The notes beneath the pieces were generated by a model, which made no database searches, was not told where the DNA came from, and was given only the letters and a program-made list of their open reading frames with translations. Positions 22,806 through 32,062 of a DNA stretch of 64,000 nucleotides are shown piece after piece. The translations under genes and the position numbers were made by a program. This DNA comes from Akkermansiaceae bacterium (GTDB lineage Bacteria > Verrucomicrobiota > Verrucomicrobiia > Verrucomicrobiales > Akkermansiaceae): assembly GCA_029866215.1 (NCBI GenBank), contig JARWZU010000011.1, forward strand, positions 1 to 64,000. Direction: 5' to 3'. Every line of letters begins with the position of its first letter. Within the stretch, counting starts at the first letter, position 1.

Positions 22806-25800
22806 TTACTCCTCAAGCCAGCGGCCAAGCGCTTCTTCGAGGTCGTCACTGCGTTGCACCTGAAAGTTTTCGCCTGCGGCGACCGTGACTCTGCGGCCGG
22901 CGCTGTTCTGGAAATGGAGGAGTACCGGGGTGGGGCCCGGATGTTGGGTGAGCGCGAGTTTGATTTCCAGGAGATCGCGATCGCTGTGACGGGTCGTCCA
23001 GAGCGTGAGCTCGAGTGGGCCGTTTTGATTCGCGGCTGTCCGCTTGGGTTTGAGCTCGGCGAGCTCGTAGCCGGTGATGCGCCTGCCGCCCGTGCGCTCG
23101 TCGACTTGGATGTTGCCTTTGAGCCGGATGATTTTGCCAGGTTCCAACAAGCCGGCATCGCGAGCTGGAACAAAGGTCTCGCCCCAGAGCATGATTTCGC
23201 TGCTGCCGGTGAAATCCTCAAGCACCAACACGCCGAACGGCTTGCCTGTCTTGGTGGTCTTCGCATCGAGCGAGCGGACCATGCCGGCAAAAGGAAATCG
23301 TTCGCGCGGATTGGATAAATCGAGGTCATCCATCAGCCCGAGCCTGCGGTACTTGTTTGAATCGATCACCTTGCGGAATTTGTCGAGCGGGTGACCAGTG
23401 ACATAGAACCCTAGCAGTTCTTTTTCATGGGTGAGGCGTTCATCTTTGCTCCACTCTTCGATGGTCGGTTCTGAGGAGCGCTTGGATTTGGACTTGGCTG
23501 CGGGTGAGGCGAAGTCCATCGAATCAAACATGGAAACTTGGCCTGAGGCGCGGTCGCGTTGCGCGGAAGATGCCGAGGCTACGACTTGTTCGAGCCGTGC
23601 GAACATGCCGGCGCGGGTATCATTGGTCCAATCGAGTGCGCCTGCTTTTACGAGATTTTCGAGGATGCGTTTGTTGACCACCTTCGAATCGAGCCGTGAG
23701 GCAAAATCATCGAGCGAGGTGAATGAACCGTTTTTCTCGCGTTCCTCGATGGCGATGGCCATCGCGCCCTCACCGCAGTTTTTGATGGCAGCAAGGCCGT
23801 AGCGAACGCCCTTGGCACCGTTCGGGGTGACTTCGGGTGAGAACCTGAGATGGGAGGCATTGAGATTGGGCGGGAGAATTTCCAGTCCCATCCGGTGGCA
23901 CTCCGAAACAAAGACGCCGATCTTGTCGGTGTTGTGAATTTCGTTTGAAAGCAGTGCGGCCATGAACTCGACTGAGTGGTTTGCCTTGAGATAGGCAGTC
24001 CAGTACGAGATGTGGCCGTAGCAGGCGGAGTGGGATTTGTTGAATCCGTAGCCGGCGAACATCGCGATCTTGTCGAAGATTTGGTCCGCGAGCTTCTTGC
24101 CGATGTTGTTGGTTTTTTCTGCGCCTTCGACGAATTTCGCCCGCTGCTTCTCCATCTCCACCGGGTCCTTCTTGCCCATCGCCCGACGCAGGAGGTCGGC
24201 ACCACCGAGTGAATAGCCTGCGAGGACCTTCGCGGCATTCTGAACCTGTTCCTGATAGATCATCACGCCGAACGTGTCGCCGCAGACTTGTTCTAGCAGC
24301 GGGTGTTCGTACATCGCCCGCGCGCGGCCCTTTTTCACATCGAGCATTTGGTCGATGAATTGCATCGCGCCGGGGCGGTAGACGGCGAGAAGGTCGATGA
24401 TGTCGTCGATTTTCTCGATGGCATATTTGCGGCACGTTTCGACCATGCCGCCTGATTCTAGCTGGAACACGCCCATCGTTTCACCGCGGTTGAGCAGTTC
24501 AAAGGTCTTCCAATCCTCGAGTGAGACCGACTCGATCGAAAATTCCGGCGTGTGTTTGCGGATGTTTTGGACCGCCTCATGAATCACGGTGAGGTTCTTC
24601 AGTCCGAGGAAATCCATCTTGAGGAGGCCCACGTCGGTGATGGCTTTCATGTCGTATTGGGTAACGACTTCCCCTTCATTTCCACGGGTGAGTGGGACGT
24701 GCTCGTCGAGCGGGCGGTCTCCAATCACAACGCCGGCTGCGTGAACCCCGACGTTTCGGGCGAGTCCTTCAAGCTTGGTCGCGTAGCTCCAAAGTTGTTG
24801 GTAGGTGCTGCTGCTCTCGATGAGTTCCTTTAGTTCGGGCTTGGCGTCGTACTCGGCTTGGAGCTTCGTATCCGGTTTCGCCTCGATCATTTTCGCGATG
24901 CGATCGCCCTCGCCGTAAGAAATCCCCATCACGCGGCAGACGTCTCGCAGGACGCTTTTTGCGCCGAGTTTTCCGTAGGTGATGATGTGGGAAACGCTGC
25001 GCTCGCCGTATTTTTTCCGGACGTAGGCGATCACCTCCGTGCGGCGGCTTTGGCAGAAGTCGATGTCGACGTCGGGTGGGCTCACGCGTTCCGGGTTGAG
25101 GAATCGCTCGAACAACAGGCCGAAACGCATCGGGCAGATGTCGGTGATGCCCATGGCGTATGAGGCGAGCGAGCCTGCAGCAGAGCCCCGACCCGGGCCG
25201 ACAGGGATGTCATGATCACGCGCCCACTGGATGAAGTCGGCGGTGATGAGGAAGTACGAGGCGAAGCCGAGTTGGTTGATGGTATCGACCTCGTATTTCA
25301 GGCGGTCGGCAATTTCGGGTGATGCGGCGCGTTCGGCGCCATAGCGCTTCACGAGGCCGTCACGGCAGACCTTCATGAGGTACTCCTCGCGCGGGCTGCC
25401 ATCGGGTGTGCCGAATTGCGGGTACTTCTCGGAGCTCGTCGAGTCGAGCGTGATCGTGACGTTACAGCGCTCGGCGATTTCGAGGGTGGCATCACAAGCG
25501 CCGGGCACATCGGCGAAGATCTCGCGCATTTGTTCTGCCGTCTTGAAGTAGACTTCTGGCGAGTAATGCATCCGGTTCTCGTCGATCACGAGGTGACCGG
25601 TGCCGATGCAGATCATCACGTCGTGGGCCTCGTGGTCAAATTTGTTGAGGAAATGGACATCATTCGCGGCGACCACCTTCAAGCCGAGTTCGTTGGCAAA
25701 TTTGAGGAGTGAGGGGGTGACGAGGCGCTGGGGTTCGAGGCCATGGTTGTGGATCTCCACGTAGGTGTTGTCCTTGCCATAGATGCCGACGATTTCGATG

Positions 25801-26285
25801 AGTGTCTCGCGAGCTTTCTCCTCGTCGCCGGCGCGGAGCCACTCGTTGACGGGTCCCGAGATGCATCCGGTTAGACAGATGAGCCCTTTGGAAAACTCGC
25901 GGAGTGTCTCGTGGTCGACGCGGGGTTTCCCGTAGTAAAGCCCTTCGAGGTTGCCTTTGGAAACCAGCTTGCTGAGGTTATTCCAGCCCTCGTTGGTTTC
26001 TGCGAGGAGCGTCATGTGGGTCGCGCGCTTGCGGCCTACGACCTCGCGTTTGTCCTCCATCGAGCCTGGAGCGAGGTAAATTTCGCATCCGAGGATCGGC
26101 TTGACGCCGACTTTGTGGCAGTCTTGATAGAATTTGATGGCCCCGTAGAGATTTCCGTGGTCGGTCATGGCCACGGCGGGCATGCCGAGCTCACTGGCGC
26201 GTTTGGCGAGATCCTTGGTGCGGATCATCCCGTCGAGTAGCGAAAACTCGGTGTGAAGATGAAGGTGGACGAAGGAGTCAGACAT
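22806..26285 (-). CDS. dnaE: DNA polymerase III alpha subunit
   Basis: A 1,159-residue replicative polymerase. Start at 26285 (MSDSFVHLHLHTEFSLLDG), as in other DnaE; a longer frame upstream adds 9 residues. The PHP domain (HLHTEFSLLDG, AMTDHGN) is N-terminal. The palm carries PDVDIDFC with catalytic aspartates near residue 395. The Pol3 thumb and fingers contain YQEQVQ. A C-terminal OB-fold (about 980-1075) holds GMVRSLDAKTTKTGKPFGVL. It is convergent with the DUF1802 gene and downstream of ychF on the same strand with 78 bp between. Length and motifs are normal. Confidence 0.98.
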   Translation of the reverse strand: MSDSFVHLHLHTEFSLLDGMIRTKDLAKRASELGMPAVAMTDHGNLYGAIKFYQDCHKVGVKPILGCEIYLAPGSMEDKREVVGRKRATHMTLLAETNEGWNNLSKLVSKGNLEGLYYGKPRVDHETLREFSKGLICLTGCISGPVNEWLRAGDEEKARETLIEIVGIYGKDNTYVEIHNHGLEPQRLVTPSLLKFANELGLKVVAANDVHFLNKFDHEAHDVMICIGTGHLVIDENRMHYSPEVYFKTAEQMREIFADVPGACDATLEIAERCNVTITLDSTSSEKYPQFGTPDGSPREEYLMKVCRDGLVKRYGAERAASPEIADRLKYEVDTINQLGFASYFLITADFIQWARDHDIPVGPGRGSAAGSLASYAMGITDICPMRFGLLFERFLNPERVSPPDVDIDFCQSRRTEVIAYVRKKYGERSVSHIITYGKLGAKSVLRDVCRVMGISYGEGDRIAKMIEAKPDTKLQAEYDAKPELKELIESSSTYQQLWSYATKLEGLARNVGVHAAGVVIGDRPLDEHVPLTRGNEGEVVTQYDMKAITDVGLLKMDFLGLKNLTVIHEAVQNIRKHTPEFSIESVSLEDWKTFELLNRGETMGVFQLESGGMVETCRKYAIEKIDDIIDLLAVYRPGAMQFIDQMLDVKKGRARAMYEHPLLEQVCGDTFGVMIYQEQVQNAAKVLAGYSLGGADLLRRAMGKKDPVEMEKQRAKFVEGAEKTNNIGKKLADQIFDKIAMFAGYGFNKSHSACYGHISYWTAYLKANHSVEFMAALLSNEIHNTDKIGVFVSECHRMGLEILPPNLNASHLRFSPEVTPNGAKGVRYGLAAIKNCGEGAMAIAIEEREKNGSFTSLDDFASRLDSKVVNKRILENLVKAGALDWTNDTRAGMFARLEQVVASASSAQRDRASGQVSMFDSMDFASPAAKSKSKRSSEPTIEEWSKDERLTHEKELLGFYVTGHPLDKFRKVIDSNKYRRLGLMDDLDLSNPRERFPFAGMVRSLDAKTTKTGKPFGVLVLEDFTGSSEIMLWGETFVPARDAGLLEPGKIIRLKGNIQVDERTGGRRITGYELAELKPKRTAANQNGPLELTLWTTRHSDRDLLEIKLALTQHPGPTPVLLHFQNSAGRRVTVAAGENFQVQRSDDLEEALGRWLEE

Positions 26286-26363
26286 GGGGCGGATCGAGGA
26301 TTGGCGGCCCATCCGGCGGAGTGCAAGCCGGGTGATTTTTCGCTGGGTGGTGGGTTTTTCGCG

Positions 26364-27479
26364 TTACACGTTGAACCGGAATTCCACGACGTCGCCATCT
26401 TTGACGACGTACTCCTTGCCCTCGATGCGGACCTTGCCGGCGACTTTGGCGGCAGCTTTATTTCCTGCGGCGACGAGGTCGTCGTAGTGGACGACTTCTG
26501 CGGCGATGAAGCCGCGCTCGAAATCCGAGTGAATCACGCCGGCAGCGGCGGGAGCCTTATCACCGGCGATGATCGTCCAGGCGCGGGTCTCTTGGACGCC
26601 GGTCGTGAGGTAGGTGCGGAGGCCTAAGAGATGATAGACTGCACGAATGAGACTTGAGACTCCGGAGTCGGTCACGCCCATGTCGGCGAGAAATTCGTCG
26701 GCCTCTTCGGGCGGCATTTCGCTGAGTTCCTCCTCGATGCGGGCGGAGATCACGACGGCCTCAGACCCGCTGTGTTCGGCGGCAAATTTCCGGACGCGGG
26801 CGACTTGGGCGTTCGAGTCTGGGTTTTCGATGGCGGCCGCCAATTCGTCCTCGGCGACATTGCAGGCGTAGATGGTTTTCTTGGACGAAAGCAGGAAAAA
26901 CTCACGGACGATTGCTTGGTCGTCCTCGCTGAATTCGATGGTCAGCGCGGGATTTCCTTGGTCGAGGTGAGGGAGGATGACGTCGATGAGTTCGACTTCC
27001 TTTTTGGCTTCCTTGTCGCCGCCTTTGGCCTTTTTCTCGCGAGATTGGCGACGTTTTTCGAGTGACGCCATGTCGGCGAGGATCAACTCGGAGTTGATGA
27101 TTTCGATGTCACGGATGGGATCGACTGTGCCGAGTTCGTGGATGATGTCGTCGTTTTCAAAGCAGCGGACGACTTGCACGATGGCGTCGGTTTCGCGGAT
27201 GTTGGCAAGGAACTGGTTGCCGAGGCCTGCGCCTTCTGATGCGCCTTTGACCAAGCCGGCGATGTCGACGAACTCGATCGCGGTGGGGACCAATTTCTGT
27301 GATCCCGAGATTTTCGAAAGCACGGCGAGACGTGGGTCTGGCACGCTGACGATGCCGACGTTTGGGTCGATCGTGCAGAATGGATAATTGGCAGCCTCCG
27401 CCTTGCGGGTGCGGGTCACCGCGTTAAAGAGTGTCGATTTTCCGACGTTGGGTAGTCCTACGATTCCAGCCTTGAGCAT
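26364..27479 (-). CDS. ychF: Redox-regulated ATPase/GTPase YchF
   Basis: A 371-residue Obg-related P-loop protein. The start at 27479 ([16 protein letters not shown]) is the family N-terminus; the longer frame adds an unrelated 24-residue prefix. G1 is GLPNVGKS (8-15). [20 protein letters not shown] is the G3/switch region. The TGS domain is at the C-terminus ([13 protein letters not shown]). YchF preferentially hydrolyses ATP and associates with ribosomes. It is on the same strand as, and before, dnaE. It is convergent with nothing; its 5' side faces the S11 peptidase gene divergently with ~165 bp between. Confidence 0.97.
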   Translation of the reverse strand: MLKAGIVGLPNVGKSTLFNAVTRTRKAEAANYPFCTIDPNVGIVSVPDPRLAVLSKISGSQKLVPTAIEFVDIAGLVKGASEGAGLGNQFLANIRETDAIVQVVRCFENDDIIHELGTVDPIRDIEIINSELILADMASLEKRRQSREKKAKGGDKEAKKEVELIDVILPHLDQGNPALTIEFSEDDQAIVREFFLLSSKKTIYACNVAEDELAAAIENPDSNAQVARVRKFAAEHSGSEAVVISARIEEELSEMPPEEADEFLADMGVTDSGVSSLIRAVYHLLGLRTYLTTGVQETRAWTIIAGDKAPAAAGVIHSDFERGFIAAEVVHYDDLVAAGNKAAAKVAGKVRIEGKEYVVKDGDVVEFRFNV

Positions 27480-27643
27480 TGCGGTGGGAGCGTGGGGGAG
27501 AGGCGGGTCATAGGACGAGGAAAAAGTTTCAGATCCGCCGGCTTCGGGCATTTTCTGGATGGATTGCGCCGCGATTGGTGTGACTTGTCCTGTTTGGAGT
27601 TGAGTTGTGAAGCCAGCGGGGTAATCTGCGACCCTTGCTGGTC

Positions 27644-28609
27644 ATGAAGAATTATAAGATACTCAAAGCACTTTCGCTCATCGCCATTTTACTGTCCTCT
27701 CCCTTGTTTGCTCAGGCTCCGGAGAGTGTGATGGTGGTGGAGGCCTACTCGGGGAAAATCCTCCTTGCGAGCAACGCGACGGTGAAGCGGCCTGTGGCGA
27801 GTCTCAACATCATCGGCACTGCGGTGGTTGCGGTGGATTGGGCGACCGCGACCGGTGCTGACATCGCGACGACCAAGATCACGGTTCCGCAGACGGTCAC
27901 GCTGATCGGTGGGCCGAATCCCATGAATTTGCAGCCCGGCGATCAGTTGACCCTGCGCGATGCGTTGTATTCCGCTTTGTTGGGATCGGACAATCTCGCC
28001 GCCTTCAGCATTGCGGATCACGTGGGGCGGGAAATCCTCAGCCGCCGTGGGAAAAATGGCGACTCAATCTCGACGTTTGTCGGAGAAATGAATCAGCTCG
28101 CCAAGGCGCTGGCCATGACCCAGACGCGGTTTGGCTTTCCTCATGGGTTGGATCGTCCGGGATCGCGCGCGTTTTCAACGGCGGCGGACATGGTTCGGCT
28201 CTCGGCATACGCGATGAAGCGCAATGCATTCAATTTCATCGTCCGCCAGCAAGATCGGAACATCAGCGTGTTCACCTCCAGCGGAAAGCGGGGTTTTCTG
28301 ATCAAAAACTCGAACGAGCTGATCGGCGAGCTAGGGATTCTCGGAGTGAAAACGGGCACCACGCCTGCAGCCGGACCCTGCGTCTCGGTCTGCATGGATC
28401 GCCAGCCACTCGTCCGGACCAAGCCAGACGGCAGCAAAGGCGCGACGCCACGCCGGATCATGGTGGTGGTTTTGAATAATCCGGACCGTTTCAATCGGGC
28501 CCGCGGGCTCATCCGCCAAGGCTGGTCGATTTACGACGCATGGCTGGGTTCGGGGGCGCAGGTGCTCAAACGGGAGCAGGAAATCCTCAGCATGCCGATG
28601 CCGCTCTGA
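27644..28609 (+). CDS. S11 (DacA-like) peptidase homologue lacking the catalytic lysine
   Basis: A 321-residue exported protein; signal peptide MKNYKILKALSLIAILLSSPLFAQ. It has the fold marks of D-Ala-D-Ala carboxypeptidases: YSGKILLASNATVKRPVAS, SDN at 115-117 (the SxN motif) and KTG at 236-238. The first motif, normally SxxK, reads SLNI: Ser53 is present but the lysine position is Ile56 (codon at 27809). DacA needs this lysine as general base, so the enzyme is probably inactive or uses another mechanism; a binding or scaffold role in peptidoglycan maturation is inferred. Start ATG 27644 preferred over a TTG 9 bp upstream. It is followed by pfk after 30 bp. Confidence 0.85.
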   Translation: MKNYKILKALSLIAILLSSPLFAQAPESVMVVEAYSGKILLASNATVKRPVASLNIIGTAVVAVDWATATGADIATTKITVPQTVTLIGGPNPMNLQPGDQLTLRDALYSALLGSDNLAAFSIADHVGREILSRRGKNGDSISTFVGEMNQLAKALAMTQTRFGFPHGLDRPGSRAFSTAADMVRLSAYAMKRNAFNFIVRQQDRNISVFTSSGKRGFLIKNSNELIGELGILGVKTGTTPAAGPCVSVCMDRQPLVRTKPDGSKGATPRRIMVVVLNNPDRFNRARGLIRQGWSIYDAWLGSGAQVLKREQEILSMPMPL

Positions 28610-28639
28610 TGGGCCGACGCGGCGGGTTCATTCAATTTC

Positions 28640-29713
28640 ATGAAAATCGGTATTCTTAATAGTGGAGGGGATTGCCCCGGCCTGAACGCGGTGATCCACG
28701 GGGTTGTGGGAGCGGCGGACCAGCTGGGTTGGGAGGTGATCGGGTTCCGTGACGGCTTCGAAGGGCTCTTGCCACCTGGGAATTTCACGGTGCTACGGCC
28801 GAAAGATACCATCGGCATTCTGAAAATGGGCGGCACGATTCTGGGCTCGACGAACAAAGGGCACTTTGCGGCAAAGGTCGGTAAGGGCGACATCGCCGAG
28901 GTGCCGAATGAGATTGTCGCAAGGGCCAAGCAGACGATGGATGACCTTGGCGTGGGGGCTCTCGTCATTGTGGGCGGGGATGGGTCGTTGACCACCGGGC
29001 TGCAACTTTACCGCGAAGGATGGCCGATCATCGGCGTGCCGAAGACGATCGATAACGACCTCAGCGCCACGGCGTTTACGTTCGGCTTTGATAGTGCGGT
29101 TTCAACGGTAGTCGATGCGCTCGACCGCTTGCATACCACGGGGGAAAGTCACAAGCGGGTGATGGTTTTGGAAGTCATGGGGCGGCACGCAGGTTGGATC
29201 GCTTTGTGGGGTGGCATCGCGGGTGGTGCTAACGTAGTCCTCATTCCCGAGATGCCGTTTTCGTTGGAAAAGGTTCGTGACTTCATCAACCAGCGAGATG
29301 CCCAAGGATACCATAGCACCCTGGTGGTGGTGGCGGAGGGGGCTCGGATGCCGGATGGCGATTTGGTAACGCTGGATTCCAATGAGGGCGGCGAATTCCG
29401 ACTGGGTGGCATCGGCGACCGAGTGGCGGCGAAGCTTCAGGAACTGACGGGCAAGGAGACTCGTGCCTGCACCTTGGGCCATCTTCAGCGGGGCGGGGCG
29501 CCCACTGCATTGGATCGGATCTTGGGCATGCGCTTCGGAGTGATGGCGGTGAAACTCGCAGAAGCGGGTTCATTTGGCCGGATGGTGAGCTATCAATCGT
29601 ATCACGTGGATTCCGTGCCGATCGAGGATGCGGTCAATCAATTGCGCCTCGTTGAGCCACAAAGCGAGTTGGTGCTGGCCGCCAAAGCGGTGGGAATTTG
29701 CCTGGGTGACTGA
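28640..29713 (+). CDS. pfkA: 6-phosphofructokinase
   Basis: A 357-residue PFK. It has GGDCPGLNAVI near the N-terminus, GGDGS (112-116) and PKTIDND (134-140), then MGRHAGWIAL (~180-190). GGDGS has Gly where PPi enzymes have Asp, pointing to ATP. The Lys135 in PKTIDND is shared with PPi-type enzymes. This mixed pair is typical of group III 'mixed-type' PFKs, many of which use ATP, so ATP is likely but not certain. It phosphorylates fructose 6-phosphate in glycolysis. It lies 30 bp after the S11 gene and 80 bp before the AsnC-type gene, same strand. Confidence 0.92.
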   Translation: MKIGILNSGGDCPGLNAVIHGVVGAADQLGWEVIGFRDGFEGLLPPGNFTVLRPKDTIGILKMGGTILGSTNKGHFAAKVGKGDIAEVPNEIVARAKQTMDDLGVGALVIVGGDGSLTTGLQLYREGWPIIGVPKTIDNDLSATAFTFGFDSAVSTVVDALDRLHTTGESHKRVMVLEVMGRHAGWIALWGGIAGGANVVLIPEMPFSLEKVRDFINQRDAQGYHSTLVVVAEGARMPDGDLVTLDSNEGGEFRLGGIGDRVAAKLQELTGKETRACTLGHLQRGGAPTALDRILGMRFGVMAVKLAEAGSFGRMVSYQSYHVDSVPIEDAVNQLRLVEPQSELVLAAKAVGICLGD

Positions 29714-29794
29714 TCGAGGGTGAGTTTGGGGTTGAGCGCTTGCGGTGCGGAGGTAAGACTCGACTTGCCACTCGATAAATCTCAATTTCAAACC

Positions 29795-30280
29795 ATGTCA
29801 TCCGATCCATTGCTCCAACTTCTTCGTCGTAAGGCTCGTTTCACGAACCAAGAACTCGCAGATCTGCTGAGTCTGGAGCCCGCCATGGTGGCAGGACTCA
29901 TCGCTGGCTGGGAAGCGGATGGCACGATTTTGGGTCATCACGCGGTGATCAATCCAGAGGCGATCGGTGACACCACGGTTTCTGCATTCATCGAGGTGAA
30001 GGTCACGCCCGAGCGCGGGGGTGGATTTGACCGACTTGCCATGCGGATTGCTCGATTTAATCAGGTCGTTTCCTGTTATCTTGCGAGCGGCGGCTACGAT
30101 CTCATGGTGGTGGTGGAAGGTGGCGACCTCCGCGAGGTGGCACGCTTCGTCTCGGAAAAACTGAGCTCGCTCGATGGGGTGATCTCCACTGCCACTCACT
30201 TCCGGCTCAAGACCTACAAGGAAAATGGATTTTTGTTTGAGCGAGAAATCAGCTCAGAGCGTTTGGCGGTTACGCCCTAA
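29795..30280 (+). CDS. Lrp/AsnC family regulator
   Basis: A 161-residue protein started at ATG 29795 (MSSDPLLQLLRRKARF). The N-terminal helix-turn-helix (about 10-50: FTNQELADLLSLEPAMVAGLI) is followed by the RAM ligand-binding domain (about 65-140: TVSAFIEVKVTPE, ASGGYDLMVVVEG). The extension near the C-terminus reads FRLKTYKENGFLFE. It is likely a homo-oligomeric transcription factor responding to an amino acid. No target site is obvious nearby. The frame's longer start upstream would overlap nothing but adds an unrelated prefix. Confidence 0.8.
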   Translation: MSSDPLLQLLRRKARFTNQELADLLSLEPAMVAGLIAGWEADGTILGHHAVINPEAIGDTTVSAFIEVKVTPERGGGFDRLAMRIARFNQVVSCYLASGGYDLMVVVEGGDLREVARFVSEKLSSLDGVISTATHFRLKTYKENGFLFEREISSERLAVTP

Positions 30281-30400
30281 AGTCCTAGAGCACGCAACCG
30301 TAGCCGCGGGAGCACACGTCGATCGCGGGGTTCAGTTCGAACCTACGGAACGCTAAAATGCATGTGCGCTGGGGGGGATGCGCGTTACGGGGGGAAATGC

Positions 30401-31252
30401 TCATGCGAGGGTGATCGCCGCATGGCGCTCGGTCAGATCCGCTTGGGTGAGCGGGACAAAATCGGCATCGAGACAGGAACAGGTGACCCAGCTCAACGTG
30501 AGTTCGGGATTGCCAAAAATCGTGCAGACGGCGGTATCTGCGGCATCGCGGCCGTTGGCGATTCGGATGAGACCATTGAGAGGGGCGAGTCCGGTGGGGT
30601 CGAAGGTGTACCACGCTCCGCCGATGAAGGCCTCGAAGCAGGCGTGGAAATCCTGAGGATTGAGTTGGTAAGCGTAGAAGGATGCGTAGCGCGCGGGCAC
30701 ATTGAGCGCTCGACAGAACGCAATGCCGAGGTGGGCGAAGTCCCGACAGACGCCTTCGCGCCGGTCCAGGGTATCAACCGCCGAGCAATTTTCCCCCGAG
30801 CTGCCGCTCACGTATTCGATGTTTGAGGCGAGCCAGTCACGAATGGCCAATGCGATTTCGTAGGATTCTGTGAGGTGGCCGAATAATTCGTACGCAGGCT
30901 GGCGGAGTCGATCGGACTGGCAATATCGGCTCGGAAAGAGCAACGGGATGACCTCGGGGGAGAGATCTTTAAGTTGGTTGGATACGATGGTTTCGAGTGG
31001 TACTAGCTGCGGATAGATCTGGACGTCGGCATCGTAGGAGACCTCCAGATTTCCTTCATCCGCAGTCGTGATGCGTGAAAAGCGAGTTTCATTGCCGGAG
31101 TTGCGGAACTCTTGGGCGGCAAGCGACGGGCTGAATTTCAATGATTCCTTGAGGAGGCGCTGTGCTCCCATTTCCATGCATTGGATGGAAAAGAGGAAGG
31201 TGGCTGGATCCCTTAGGGTGTAGCGCAATCCGCAGTTGACTCGGAAATTCAT
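30401..31252 (-). CDS. Transglutaminase-like cysteine protease family protein
   Basis: A 283-residue protein with the transglutaminase-like triad: Cys169 in REGVCRDFAHL, His203 in DFHACFEAF and Asp218 in YTFDPTG. The N-terminal ~120 residues form the beta-rich domain that usually precedes it. Such proteins act as proteases or amidases; the substrate is unknown. No signal peptide is visible, so a cytoplasmic place is inferred. It is convergent with the AsnC-type gene (120-bp gap with no feature) and lies downstream of batE on the same strand (68-bp gap), so it may be read through from the Bat operon. Confidence 0.85.
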   Translation of the reverse strand: MNFRVNCGLRYTLRDPATFLFSIQCMEMGAQRLLKESLKFSPSLAAQEFRNSGNETRFSRITTADEGNLEVSYDADVQIYPQLVPLETIVSNQLKDLSPEVIPLLFPSRYCQSDRLRQPAYELFGHLTESYEIALAIRDWLASNIEYVSGSSGENCSAVDTLDRREGVCRDFAHLGIAFCRALNVPARYASFYAYQLNPQDFHACFEAFIGGAWYTFDPTGLAPLNGLIRIANGRDAADTAVCTIFGNPELTLSWVTCSCLDADFVPLTQADLTERHAAITLA

Positions 31253-31320
31253 CGTGGGGTGGCTATGCTCTCTTTCTCAGGGCAAGAAACGAAGTTCCAA
31301 ATTTTGCCGACAGCGCCCAT

Positions 31321-32061
31321 TCAAGGTTGATGGGGAATCACTGCGGAAAAATCTCGATCGGCCACCCAGCCGCGCAGCCCTGAGTTGGGCGATTCAACGT
31401 AGTGAAAACCGGATTGCTGGGCACCGATTTGGATGATTTGGCCGGGGCTCAGGGTGGCAATCGACTCCGCTTGTTCGAAGGGCGAAATGCGAATGGCCGT
31501 GGTGTCGGAGAGGACGACGCCGCGGGTTGATTCGGTGCGGCGCAGGTAGAGTGCGGAGGCGCTGAGCGCGATGCAGAAGAGTGAGAGCCCCACGGCTCGC
31601 CGAGTCCAGTGGAGCGGGAGCCGGATGACGCCACCGACCATCGTTAGGGCGCCGATGGCAAGTGCTGTGCTTGCGAGGAGCCACGACCATTCATTGGGGC
31701 TGAGTGCGCTCACGACCGCGTTGATTCTTGGGTCGAGTTGGGATTCGTCTGTCACGGCCGCATCCTTGCGAGCGCGTGCGAGGTTGGTTTTTAGGTCGCG
31801 GTCGCGAGGGGTTAGGACTCGTGCACGTTCGTAGGCAAGAATGGCAGGGCCGAATTTACCAAGGCGGAAGTGGCTATTTCCGAGGTTGTAGTACACGTTG
31901 GCCCGAGGTCCCTCCACGGCGAGGATTTGCTCATATGCAGACGCCGCACCCGCGAAGTCTCCTTCTTGAAATCGTTGGTTTGCCTCTGCGAAGTCTCCAG
32001 CGAGCGAAGACGCGGTTCCTACCACTAGGACGAGGAGGCTGATGAGAAAATTTCGGCTCAT
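31321..32061 (-). CDS. batE: BatE-like TPR protein with SH3-type domain
   Basis: A 246-residue protein started at 32061 (MSRNFLISLLVLVV, signal peptide ending ASSLA), which also leaves just 1 bp to the batD stop. Two TPR-like helical pairs (about 25-100: YYNLGNSHFRLGKFGPAILAYERA), two membrane segments (about 125-150 and 160-180), then a C-terminal bacterial SH3-like domain (about 190-245: SPGQIIQIGAQQSGFHYVE). This is the usual BatE layout. It is the last gene of the moxR-bat operon, whose products are linked to stress or aerotolerance in other bacteria. Confidence 0.8.
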   Translation of the reverse strand: MSRNFLISLLVLVVGTASSLAGDFAEANQRFQEGDFAGAASAYEQILAVEGPRANVYYNLGNSHFRLGKFGPAILAYERARVLTPRDRDLKTNLARARKDAAVTDESQLDPRINAVVSALSPNEWSWLLASTALAIGALTMVGGVIRLPLHWTRRAVGLSLFCIALSASALYLRRTESTRGVVLSDTTAIRISPFEQAESIATLSPGQIIQIGAQQSGFHYVESPNSGLRGWVADRDFSAVIPHQP

Positions 32062-32062
32062 G

